In this document: positions 16,920 to 25,017 of the stretch, in pieces
Layout of the letters: each line of letters begins with the position of its first letter
Numbering within the stretch: position 1 is the stretch's first letter
Assembly (NCBI GenBank): GCA_039026975.1
Contig: JBCCLI010000046.1
Span: forward strand, 1-25,017
DNA length: 25,017 bases
Source: JBCBKZ01 sp039026975
GTDB lineage: Bacteria; Bacteroidota; Bacteroidia; J057
Reading direction: 5' to 3'
Program-made: the position numbers and the translations under genes
Notes under the pieces: generated by a model
What the model was told of the DNA's origin: nothing
What the model saw: the letters and a program-made list of their open reading frames with translations, nothing else
Database searches by the model: none

Positions 16920-19019
16920 ATGTGGGCTTTTTTAAGGGATTGTATCTTAGAATGGTTAACCCTTGATCCGTATTCAACGCTAACGATGCTAATTCAGATT
17001 CACGAAAAAGAACAGACAGAACTTGGTGATTTTAAGCTAAGGGTAATCATTGATGAAAAGCATTCATATGCAGTTACTCTAACCAATCCCCACACACCCA
17101 CTGTGGAAGAAGGATTAGAGTGGTATTTTGAAGAATATATTAATGAACCCTACATAGCTGAAACCACTGTTTTAAGAGAAAAGCAAACAATACAAGTATA
17201 TGGGACTCATCTGTTTGAACAGCTTTTTGGGAATGAGGAGGCGAGGAAACTATACCTCCAGGGGGTAGAGAATGAAGGGTTTGACCATCTTATTTTTGAG
17301 ATTGCAAGTGCTGAATCTTCTATTGCTTTTCAGGGTATCTTATGGGAAACACTTCGAGATCCAACTTTTAGGGAGGAGCCATTAGTGGCTAAAGGAGCTA
17401 CCTTTTACCGGAAGAGTTTGAAAGAACCGGATCTGCCCACCAAAGTAGATACACATCCTGAGATAAACCTATTAATAGTTACTGCACGCCCCAGTGAAGA
17501 AAATGATGTAGACTACCGTACCATTCAGCGGCCATTGATAGACCTTATTCGTAAAAAGACACATCTTCTGGTAAAGCCTTTTATTTTACGGCCCGGTACA
17601 TTTAAAGCGTTGAAGGACCATCTAGCCGAGGTCAAAAGTGGGTATTATCATATAGTCCACTTTGATCTACATGGAGAAGTAGTCTCTTATAAGGAGTTAA
17701 AGCGCGAACGTAAAAAAGGAAATGTGCGTTTTTCATATGGCCAAACATTTGGTAAACAGGCTAGCACGTTTAATATCCGTTACGGCCAAGAGGACCTACA
17801 GGAGTTTGAAGGTCGGAAAGCATTTTTATTTTTTGAGTCTGAAGAAAAAGGTATGGCTGAACCTTACTCTGCTCAGGAAATTGCTACCCTTCTGCGGGAT
17901 AACCGCATACCTGTATGTATTCTCAATGCCTGCCAATCAGCTAAGCAAGAAGGCACAGCCAATGAAACCAGCCTGGCAAAATTTTTCCAGGAACAAGGGC
18001 TAGACTTTGTTTTAGCCATGCGCTACTCCATATCAGTCTCAGCAGCAGAAAAGCTCATGGAGCGCTTTTATAATGGAATATTTGATGATAATAGCATTGA
18101 TGATGCCATAGCTTTAGCTAGGATGAGTCTATATAATGAGAAAACCCGAAAGGCAAACTTAGGCTTCAGGATTGATCTGGAGGATTGGGTACTTCCGGTT
18201 ATTTACAAACGGAATGATGTCCAGTTTTCGCTCCGTAAATTTACGGAGAAAGAAGAAGAGCAACGATATGAAGATCGAAAGAAACAAGCCTTATTTCCTA
18301 GACTGAGGTATGAATTCATAGGAAGAGACCTGGATATCCTGAAGATTGAGAAATTACTTCTCCCCCCCCATAACCACTTACTTATAAGAGGTATGGTAGG
18401 GGTAGGGAAATCTGCCCTCCTGTCCTATCTGGCTGCTTGGTGGACTGTTACCCGGTTTCGTAGCATACGGAATGCTTTTCAGTTAGATCTTAAGGACAAG
18501 GTGTATACCCATACTGACCTGATAGATGAACTGATTCAGTTTCTGTATGATGATACCCAAATAAAGACGCTTGAAAATAAGAGTCTAACAGTTAGAGAAG
18601 GAAAAGTATTAGATACATTAAACCGCTTCCCTTATGCCTTATTACTAGACAATATATTCAAGTATGATGATCAGGAAACTATAGATTTCTTATCTCGAAT
18701 ACAGGATGCAAGTTTTGTTGTATACGGGTCAGTGAATGGGGAAGAAGCGTTATCTGCACGCACTTTTGGGGATCATGTATATAGACTTGATGGGTTGGAT
18801 CCAGATGCAGCATATGAGTTAGCCCAGCGTATCATTAAAAAAACTACATCTAAAGATTTACAAGAACTTATGGTAGAAGATAAGTTCTCTACTGAGCACC
18901 TACTCAAGCTTTTGGCTGGATTTCCATTAGCTATGGAACTTGTCTTACCTTTTCTTAAGGATAAAACGGTCGTGCAGGTATTAGATGAATTTCGAGAAGG
19001 TAGCTTACCCATTTTTTAG
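16920..19019 (+). CDS. CHAT protease fused to a STAND/NB-ARC-like ATPase, lacking a sensor region
   Basis: Protein of 699 residues. The CHAT (caspase-HetF-associated, peptidase C14-like clan) domain spans about 20-430: an L-W-E-T-L-R-D-P motif (141-148) and L-L-I-V-T-A-R-P, then catalytic His251 in HFDLHG and Cys338 in LNACQSA, with the usual A-M-R-Y-S-I and long-helix region after it. A nucleotide-binding domain follows (about 465-690): EFIGRD at 475-480, Walker A GMVGVGKS at 491-498, Walker B ALLLDN with Asp577, and a late G-F-P-L-A-M-E-L motif (677-684) like the GLPLA motif of NB-ARC proteins. The chain stops about 15 residues later, where STAND proteins normally continue into a winged helix and repeats. 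Exactly those parts are encoded by the surrounding TPR genes. It is probably an ATP-controlled cytoplasmic protease. Likely targets are the nearby gasdermin or host proteins; neither is shown. An alternative is that it is a truncated remnant, but all motifs are intact. Confidence 0.9.
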   Translation: MWAFLRDCILEWLTLDPYSTLTMLIQIHEKEQTELGDFKLRVIIDEKHSYAVTLTNPHTPTVEEGLEWYFEEYINEPYIAETTVLREKQTIQVYGTHLFEQLFGNEEARKLYLQGVENEGFDHLIFEIASAESSIAFQGILWETLRDPTFREEPLVAKGATFYRKSLKEPDLPTKVDTHPEINLLIVTARPSEENDVDYRTIQRPLIDLIRKKTHLLVKPFILRPGTFKALKDHLAEVKSGYYHIVHFDLHGEVVSYKELKRERKKGNVRFSYGQTFGKQASTFNIRYGQEDLQEFEGRKAFLFFESEEKGMAEPYSAQEIATLLRDNRIPVCILNACQSAKQEGTANETSLAKFFQEQGLDFVLAMRYSISVSAAEKLMERFYNGIFDDNSIDDAIALARMSLYNEKTRKANLGFRIDLEDWVLPVIYKRNDVQFSLRKFTEKEEEQRYEDRKKQALFPRLRYEFIGRDLDILKIEKLLLPPHNHLLIRGMVGVGKSALLSYLAAWWTVTRFRSIRNAFQLDLKDKVYTHTDLIDELIQFLYDDTQIKTLENKSLTVREGKVLDTLNRFPYALLLDNIFKYDDQETIDFLSRIQDASFVVYGSVNGEEALSARTFGDHVYRLDGLDPDAAYELAQRIIKKTTSKDLQELMVEDKFSTEHLLKLLAGFPLAMELVLPFLKDKTVVQVLDEFREGSLPIF

Positions 19020-19105
19020 CAAATGATCACAGGAATAAGTCTACAGCTACCTAATTGACCCATGCTAACAATCGGAAAGAAGGTATGTAAACTAAATTAT
19101 AGGGA

Positions 19106-20596
19106 ATGGTAGACTTTTACCTTGAAAAACTTTGGGAAGGTCTATCAGAGGATGAGAAGAAGTATATGTGGGTATTCTCTCCCTTTAGATCTGCGATTAA
19201 CTTAGGAGAACCCATAATAGCCTCTTATATCCAACAGCTACTTCTCATACATGAGCTAGTAGGCATAACATATGAGACATGTAGGGATCTGTGTAATAGG
19301 CTAGTGAACCACGGCCTAGCGGGACGAGTAGAGGCATTTCCAGAAACAGAAATGTTTTCTCTCGTGCATGGTATAGGTCATTGGCTAAGCCAAAAAATGG
19401 AGAAAGAGGGGGATAAACAACTAGTTGAGAATATACATATAGCCTTTGTCAGTCATATGCAGGAAATGGCAGGAGACCTGTATGATATGTGGGGGTACAC
19501 ACCTAAGGAGGAACGACAGGAGAACCTGGCATTTATAAGCTGTGAATATGATAACTTACTACAAGCCTTAGAATGGGGTATACGATTAAAAGATTATTAC
19601 TTCTCTCACATATTATTGGTTTTAGAGACCTATTGGCACGCAACCCAACAAGATCAGGAACGCCTTAGAGTTAGTCATCTGCTTAAAAAAAGGCTAGAAG
19701 AAGTACCTGATGAACACCGAGATGATCATTATCGCTATGCGCTGGTTCATGTGATAGATAGCATGGCTGCAGCATTCATTCAGCTGAAAGACTATCCTGC
19801 TGCTATCATTCATTACAGAGAAGGCTTAGCACTTTATTACAAACTAGGATTAAAAGAAGAGTATCCTGAGGCTGAAAGGAGTTTTTACCAGAACCTAGCT
19901 TCTGCATACGGGTTTTTAGAGAAATGGGAAAAAAGTAATGCCAATTATGAAAAAGCGGTAGAGATAGCACGTATTCATAATGACCAGGAGGGAGTGGCTG
20001 ATTATCATTTAAATGTTGGGAAGAATTTATTAAACCTTCAACAGCATAAGGAAGCCTATACTCATTTTCAAGAAGCTGTACATCTATTTACTGAATTGAA
20101 AATACCAGATTGGTTAGGAATCTCTTTGGGTTATCAAGGATTTATAGCCATGCTAGAAAAGGATTATGAATCAGCCTCCACCCACTTTAATCAAGCTTTA
20201 GTGATCTTTGAAGCACTAGGTGATAAGCTGAGAGAAGCAGGAGTATTACGTGATTACAGCCTGATGGAGTTGAGTAGATACAAATATAATAGGGCAATAG
20301 TTTACGTGAGAAAAGCCATTGAAATATTTATTTCTCTGGGTAACAAAGAACAAGAAGGCATGAGTTACCTAATCATGTTTGGCGCTTCCATAGGTGAAAA
20401 AAAACTCGAAGATTCATTAGCTTATTTAAATCGTGCTACTACCATTTTTCAGGACTTAGGTGATACTAGAAAAGTAGAAATGAGCCTTAACTTTGGAAGG
20501 AAATTATCTGAGTACTTAGAGAGCGAAATGTCTACCCAAGAAGTAAGTGCCATGTTAGAGAATATTTTCAGTTTGGCAGGTCCCCTTAACTCTTGA
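19106..20596 (+). CDS. Winged-helix/TPR protein 3, STAND sensor-like
   Basis: Protein of 496 residues starting 86 bp after the CHAT-ATPase, in a different frame. The N-terminal segment begins LSEDEKKYMWVFSPF (13-27), very like the start of a winged helix after an NB-ARC domain, and continues with N-H-G-L-A-G-R-V and L-V-H-G-I-G (86-91). The linker domain has C-E-Y-D-N-L-L-Q-A-L (146-155) and E-T-Y-W...Q-E-R-L-R. About six TPRs follow (NLASAYGFLEKWEKSNANYEKA, in pieces) to about residue 460. The position directly after the ATPase makes it the best candidate for the ATPase's original C-terminal half, now a separate polypeptide. The next gene starts 3 bp after its stop, indicating translational coupling. 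Confidence 0.86.
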   Translation: MVDFYLEKLWEGLSEDEKKYMWVFSPFRSAINLGEPIIASYIQQLLLIHELVGITYETCRDLCNRLVNHGLAGRVEAFPETEMFSLVHGIGHWLSQKMEKEGDKQLVENIHIAFVSHMQEMAGDLYDMWGYTPKEERQENLAFISCEYDNLLQALEWGIRLKDYYFSHILLVLETYWHATQQDQERLRVSHLLKKRLEEVPDEHRDDHYRYALVHVIDSMAAAFIQLKDYPAAIIHYREGLALYYKLGLKEEYPEAERSFYQNLASAYGFLEKWEKSNANYEKAVEIARIHNDQEGVADYHLNVGKNLLNLQQHKEAYTHFQEAVHLFTELKIPDWLGISLGYQGFIAMLEKDYESASTHFNQALVIFEALGDKLREAGVLRDYSLMELSRYKYNRAIVYVRKAIEIFISLGNKEQEGMSYLIMFGASIGEKKLEDSLAYLNRATTIFQDLGDTRKVEMSLNFGRKLSEYLESEMSTQEVSAMLENIFSLAGPLNS

Positions 20597-20599
20597 GCT

Positions 20600-22684
20600 A
20601 TGGAAAAAGTTCTCCAGAAATTATCTCCAGATACTATTCAACTGTTAACATGTGTAGCACCCTTCCAGGTCATTAATGGCCTACCTGATTTTATTCAGGA
20701 TTACTGGGATATGCTTCAATTGGATATCAGTTTTGAGAATTACCCCTTTTATCAATGGGAGAATGCCAAGCTGGAGCTAGTAGCATACGGGCTATTAGAA
20801 GAAGTCCCAGATAAAGAATTTTACTTAAGATTTTCGCCCGTTTTCTCTTCTTTTCTCCGACAATATATGTACAAAGTTGATCCTAAGTTATGGAAGAGAA
20901 TTACCTTTGCCTTCACTTCTTACCTAAGTACAGCTAGTGAAATTTATCTGGGTTTACTTCAATCAAATAAGACCCAAAATCGACATGCAGGAAGGGTATC
21001 TGTGGAAATAGAATCCTGAAATTTTTTGTTTGGCTTAACCATCCTGAAAAAACGAAAGCAGAGCATTCTCAGTGTTCTCAAATTACTATCTGAATTTTTA
21101 TTTATTCAAGGAGAGTTAGATAGTAGGCAAAAATTAATAAGTGATGCTTACCAGCTGTTAGAAGCTCAAAGTAAAGAGCGTAATAGGTCTGGCATCTTAA
21201 TGGAGTTAGCTGAGGTCCAGTATATGTTAGGTGGATCATATTACGGTCTACATGAATGGGATACAGCCGAAAAACATTGGGAGGAATGTGTGCAGAAGTT
21301 TTCTTTGGAAGATGAGAATTTTCATTTTACACTAATAAAAGCTGATGTTCAGCGTAGCTTGGGGGTCATTTATCATAAAAAAAGAGCTTTCATCAAAGCG
21401 GAGGAGGCCTATCTGTTATCCTTAGAGCTTTACCGGCAGCTGGAGAATGAAGGGAAGCAAGCCCTCCTCTACAGAAACTTATCAGTTTTATACTGGGAAC
21501 TAAAACGCTACCAAGAAGCTGAAGATTTCGGCCTAAAGGCTTTAAGGATTTTTCACCAGCAGAAAAATACCTATGAGGAAGGTCAGGAACTCTTGAATCT
21601 GGGTTCTATCTCCCAAGCACTAAATAAGTACGATCAAGCTCAACAACAGCTTGAGATCTCCCTGAAAATATTTGAGTCTTTTGATGATCTTTCTGGTATA
21701 GCAGCCGTTAGCCAAAACCTGGGTACACTTTATCAGAGAAGAGGAAAGTATGATAAAGCCAAAGAGGTTTACAAGACTGCACTTAATATCTTTGTGCAAC
21801 AAGAAGATGAACCTAACCAGGCTCAGGTCCTACAGAATTTAGGAACAATTGAAGAGTTTAAGGGAAACTTACAAGAAGCCTTGGAGTATAATCATTTATC
21901 TCTCAATATCTTTTTGAAATTTAGGGATGCACATAGGGCAGGAAGGACATACGTTAGTTTAGGAAGTCTATCAGGCCAGTTAAATGATGTTTCTTCAGCT
22001 CTAACTTTCTACCAGAAGGCCATAGAAATTTTTCAAAATGAGGAAAACTCGAGAGCTGACTTGGCAAAAGTATGGCAAAGCTTAGGCGGTTTGTACCTAG
22101 GACTGGATAAATACAAGCAAGCAGAATCCAGTCTCTACCATGCGTTAAATATCTACAAAGCCCTTGGAGATAGGTTGGAGCTGGGAGGAACATATATGAA
22201 CTTGGCTATCCTAAGAGAAAAAGAAGGAAATTTTCCAGATGCCTTAAGACTTTACCAATTGTCAGCTGAGATCATGCGGGAGGTAGATCGGTCGTATGAT
22301 TTAGCTGTCGTTTACCAAAATATGGGAGATCTCTACAGGAAGATGGGCAACCTCAAAGAGGCAGAATCTTTATTTAAGCAAGCGTTTTTGCTCTACCAGA
22401 ACGCCGAGGATCTTCTTTCTCAGGCTCAAATGCAACATAATCTTGGAAGTATTTCAGCCCAACTGGGAGAGTTAAAGAAAGCAATATCATCCTATCAAGA
22501 AAGCCTGAATACGTTACTAGCTAGTGGCAACTTGGATCAAGCTTTTTATGCGCTGAAAGGAATTGGAGGCTTTGCTTTGTATCATGGCTTATCATCCCTT
22601 GGCCGTGATATAATCATAAAGGCTTTTCCATATTTTGAGGAGGAAAGAAAGGCTATTTTACGAGAATGGTTGAAACAGTTTTAA
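20600..22684 (+). pseudogene. Winged-helix/TPR protein 4, interrupted by one in-frame TGA
   Basis: Frame 20600-22684 encodes one continuous paralogue of about 694 residues except for a TGA at 21017-21019 (codon 140). Before it: winged-helix-like segment with V-A-P-F (19-22), A-Y-G-L-L-E-E-V (62-69) and F-S-P-V-F. The stop falls inside the conserved linker motif: E-S-stop-N-F-L-F-G-L here aligns with E-Y-D-N-L-L-W-A-L and E-E-L-N-F-L-L-A-L of the paralogues. After it the same frame continues through L-S-E-F-L-F-I-Q-G-E-L and about twelve TPRs to 22684, the longest array in the cluster. No shift of frame is needed, so this is a single nonsense change, a base-call error, or possibly readthrough. 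If the stop is real, the product splits into a 139-residue winged-helix piece and a TPR piece with no good start (the first in-frame candidate is a TTG at 21026). The remainder looks undecayed, so the event is recent or tolerated. Confidence 0.75.
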
Positions 22685-22758
22685 TGGGTAGAGATGAATT
22701 TACAGGGTTTCTCATCTCCTCTGACTAATTAGCTATTTCTGATTCTCCTTACTAGTCT

Positions 22759-24498
22759 TCATTCTCCCAACGGATCAGTATTTACTATTTTTTGAGCTTC
22801 CTTTGGTAAGCTGTACCTAATTTTAGCTAGAGTCTCTGAGGGAACTTTGCCAGAAAGGTTCCTGTAGAATTCCTGTATAAGAGAATAGTCCTTCTTAGCT
22901 TCTCCAAGAAAAAATACATTGGTAAGTAGATCTGGCATGAATATCCATTTCTCAAACGTACAAAAGTCCTGGAAAGCAGAGCGATATTGCCTTACAGCCT
23001 TTGAAAGGTCTCCTTTTACTAAGGCCAGATTTCCTAGATTCATCTTTACCTCACATGAAATATGGTTCCAACCTAATTGTTCATAAATAGATAAAGCCTG
23101 CTGGTGGGCTTGTTCGCATTCCTCGAATTGCTCAAGTCTAAATAGTGCGTTTCCAAGATTCTGATAGGCTTGAGCGAGGTTAGGCTGATCAGTCAAAGAA
23201 AGGTATATGTTAATCCCTCTCCGATAATAATCTACTGCTTCCTTAAAATGGTTGGTGGTAAATGATAACACCCCCAGGTTACCTAGCACTTGTGCTTGTT
23301 CATAAACTGCATGGGCAAGAAAAAATATTTCTACCGCTTTCTGATAAGCTTCTTCCGCTTGTAGAAACTCCTGTTGAGCTAAGTGGAGATTTCCAATATT
23401 CTGGTATACAAGCCCCTGGTTAAAAGTATCCTGATTTGTTTGGTAGATTTCTAGGGCTGATCTTAGATATGTTTCAGCTTTGGAGAATTTTGCCAGGTCC
23501 ATAAAGGCTACCCCAAGATTCCCATAAAGTCTGGCTACTGAAAGCTGTTCATCGATCTGGATAAAAATGGGTAAAGCTTGCTGGAAATAATGTATGGCTA
23601 AATGATAATCCTCCTTAGAGAGTGCTACTAAACCAAGGTTTTGATGAATAGAAGCCATATTCCTGGGAGATTGGTTTTCATGGTAAAGATGCAGGGCCTG
23701 TAGGTAAAGCTCCTCTGCCTCCTGAAGGTTGCCAGATTCTAGAGTGGCGTTCCCCATGCCCTCATAAAATAAAGCTAAACCCAGTGGGTATCTCTTTTTT
23801 TCTTCCTCAGACTGTTCGAATAAATCTATAGCTAATTGGTAGTACTGATAAGCTGCATTGAAGTCTCTTACCCTAAGGGCCATAGTAGCCATCATATCTA
23901 CTAAGGAAATGATCTCTGAAAAGAAGTAGTCCGGCCAAACGGATATGGGGTAATTTAATACGTCTTTGAGAAGGGTAGAGAAAAGGGTAATGGCTTTATC
24001 TTCTTGTCTGATTTGTTTCCAATAAGTGGAAAGAGCTAAGAAATAGGGAAAAAATGATAGATGCTTTTCCGTTGCCATCTTTAAGGCTAATAGAAAGTTT
24101 AATTCTTCCCTTGTCATAATTTGGAGAGCTAAATTCATGCTCTCACTTTCTTCTTTTTTGATAAGGGCGTAAACCTCATTCCCAATTTCCTCACAGTATG
24201 CCAGGAATATCTCTATGGCCATATCAATGGTCTGCTCAGTAAAAGGCCCTGTAGATCTAAGTGATTTTCCAAGGGTGGGATGTAACCTATACCATTCTTC
24301 ATTTTCTCTTGTTTTACATGGCCTTAGGAGTCCTTGAGAAATAAATTCTTCCTTTTCCTGCAAATACAATCGTTCGCTGAAATGTACACGATCCTCTTCT
24401 CTGAAGGAGGTACATATGGTCAATAATAAATCATACTTAATACTCCCACTAAAAAATGAGATAAGGAAGGAAAGAGGAGGATTGTTTGGCGGGAGCAT
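22759..24498 (-). CDS. Winged-helix/TPR protein 5, STAND sensor-like, convergent with the run
   Basis: Protein of 579 residues, encoded opposite to the other TPR genes and divergent from the gasdermin-like gene, whose ATG is 99 bp away. The N-terminal segment (about 8-90) has a hydrophobic start, S-Q-G-L-L-R-P (54-60) and L-H-P-T-L (72-76), matching the winged-helix-like segments of the paralogues. The linker domain has R-E-E-L-N-F-L-L-A-L (130-139) and L-S-T-Y-W. About nine TPRs follow (YGNLGVAFMDLAKFSKAE, YQNIGNLHLAQQEFLQAEEA). The C-terminal about 50 residues are helical without repeats. The shared divergent intergenic region with the gasdermin suggests joint or opposed regulation and a role as sensor or regulator of that effector, which is inference. 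There is no enzyme motif. Confidence 0.85.
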   Translation of the reverse strand: MLPPNNPPLSFLISFFSGSIKYDLLLTICTSFREEDRVHFSERLYLQEKEEFISQGLLRPCKTRENEEWYRLHPTLGKSLRSTGPFTEQTIDMAIEIFLAYCEEIGNEVYALIKKEESESMNLALQIMTREELNFLLALKMATEKHLSFFPYFLALSTYWKQIRQEDKAITLFSTLLKDVLNYPISVWPDYFFSEIISLVDMMATMALRVRDFNAAYQYYQLAIDLFEQSEEEKKRYPLGLALFYEGMGNATLESGNLQEAEELYLQALHLYHENQSPRNMASIHQNLGLVALSKEDYHLAIHYFQQALPIFIQIDEQLSVARLYGNLGVAFMDLAKFSKAETYLRSALEIYQTNQDTFNQGLVYQNIGNLHLAQQEFLQAEEAYQKAVEIFFLAHAVYEQAQVLGNLGVLSFTTNHFKEAVDYYRRGINIYLSLTDQPNLAQAYQNLGNALFRLEQFEECEQAHQQALSIYEQLGWNHISCEVKMNLGNLALVKGDLSKAVRQYRSAFQDFCTFEKWIFMPDLLTNVFFLGEAKKDYSLIQEFYRNLSGKVPSETLAKIRYSLPKEAQKIVNTDPLGE

Positions 24499-24597
24499 AG
24501 GGTACTTCTTCTCTGTAAATACACTATACGGATTAAAATACCATTCAAATATGTAAATTATTTAAGATAACTTGATATTACAATCATTATCTGTAAC
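24499..24597. promoter_or_regulatory. Divergent promoter region between TPR protein 5 and gasdermin
   Basis: A 99-bp AT-rich spacer between two divergent start codons must carry both promoters. There is no strong Shine-Dalgarno before either start (AGAAG before the TPR gene; nothing clear before the gasdermin), as is common in Bacteroidota. A 6-bp inverted repeat AGATAA/TTATCT (24565-24570, 24587-24592) sits just before the gasdermin ATG; its significance is uncertain. Confidence 0.45.
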
Positions 24598-25017
24598 ATG
24601 AATATATCTCTTCACTGCAAGGAAAAAGATCCAATAGTTTCTGTTCTACGTGAAATGGTAAAGGCCAACATTGTCAGGGTTCCTGATGCCAGACTTCAAC
24701 CTCTCACTTTGATAGAATTCTCTGAGAAATCGCAGACGGCTAAATATAGAGGGAAAATAGAATACATTCTTTCAAAGCCAGAAACCTTCTCCCTTGATTC
24801 AGATGATTTTGATGAGACAGGTATGCCTACGCTTAGAGGAGTACCATCCCGCTCTGTAAATGTAGACCTCGGGCTTCACATATTAGCGGGGTTCTTAAAA
24901 GGGTTCAAAGTAGATATCTCAGGCCTAAAAGGACACTTCAGCCAGGCAAGTCAACTATCATTCTGCTTTTCTTCAGTAAAGCGTATTTGGATTGATAATT
25001 TCCTGCTCGGAAAACAC
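24598..25017 (+). CDS. Bacterial gasdermin-like pore-forming protein (partial, N-terminal 140 codons)
   Basis: From ATG 24598 the frame is open to the window end. It is the only ATG available: an in-frame TAA lies at 24568-24570, and the next Met (residue 20) would remove the Cys. Family features I recognise: a short N-terminus with Cys7 (MNISLHC), the position range where bacterial gasdermins carry a palmitoylated Cys; an I-V-R-V-P-D strand and Q-P-L-T-L-I-E-F (about 25-41) like the V-P-D...QPL-LI start of bacterial and animal gasdermin N-domains; K-Y-R-G-K-I-E-Y-I-L; and V-D-L-G-L-H-I-L-A-G-F-L-K-G-F (about 93-107) followed by G-L-K-G-H-F-x-x-A-S-x-L-S-F-x-F-x-x-V (113-131) and I-D-N-F-L. 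Known relatives are cytoplasmic, released by proteolysis of a short C-terminal tail, and form large inner-membrane pores that kill infected cells. The tail and any downstream protease are outside the window. Recognition is from memory of the family, not a search. Confidence 0.78.
   Translation, partial: MNISLHCKEKDPIVSVLREMVKANIVRVPDARLQPLTLIEFSEKSQTAKYRGKIEYILSKPETFSLDSDDFDETGMPTLRGVPSRSVNVDLGLHILAGFLKGFKVDISGLKGHFSQASQLSFCFSSVKRIWIDNFLLGKH

Noticed and set aside
21017..21019. TGA read as selenocysteine
   Set aside because: It is a structural TPR-type protein with no redox site; paralogues have Asp, Leu or Glu there, and I see no supporting RNA element.
21026..22684. Second half of the interrupted TPR gene as an independent gene
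   Set aside because: It would start with TTG in the middle of a conserved motif, with no ribosome binding site; the frame is continuous with 20600-21016.
22691..22718. Hairpin GAGATGA/TCATCTC between the converging TPR genes as a terminator
   Set aside because: The stem is 7 bp with a 14-nt loop and no T-run on either side; too weak to call.

Overview
The window reads as chromosomal DNA of a member of the Bacteroidota. It is AT-rich, three very large secreted beta-helix proteins occupy the left part (two of them show a type IX secretion C-terminal sorting domain), the tyrosine integrase is of the Bacteroidota type, and Shine-Dalgarno sites are mostly weak. Genus cannot be told from this sequence; Cytophagia or Saprospiria-like lineages would fit.

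Left part (1-11513, all minus strand): three paralogous genes for secreted polymorphic beta-helix proteins. The third runs off the left edge, starts with GTG, and is open for 846 codons. The two complete paralogues share an ungapped, nearly identical 1125-bp block in the C-terminal half while their beta-helix stalks have diverged. Two of the genes carry a conserved 39-bp block exactly 40 bp upstream of the start codon.

Middle (11514-13338): a minus-strand tyrosine integrase, three 11-bp-phased direct repeats upstream of it, a palindrome, and a 44-nt 3' fragment of a tRNA with a CAT anticodon, followed by a strong hairpin terminator. This is an attachment site. Its orientation implies that the integrated element lies to the left (integrase, probably the beta-helix genes) and that the original chromosome, or an older island, begins at the right.

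Right part (13339-25017): a cluster that looks like an undescribed layout of a gasdermin-type cell-death defence system. One gene encodes a CHAT (caspase-like) protease fused to a STAND/NB-ARC-like ATPase that stops exactly where a winged helix and a sensor array would normally follow. Around it lie five separate genes, each starting with a winged-helix-like segment, then a shared E-x-x-N-hydrophobic linker domain, then kinesin-light-chain-like TPRs: the missing half of a STAND protein, in five diverged copies. One copy is interrupted by a single in-frame TGA. At the right edge, divergent from the last TPR gene, is the first 140 codons of what I read as a bacterial gasdermin with a Cys near its N terminus.

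Working model (inference): interchangeable winged-helix/TPR subunits sense infection and license one shared CHAT-ATPase; the CHAT protease then cuts the gasdermin, or another target, to open membrane pores. The gasdermin's own protease may instead lie downstream of the window.
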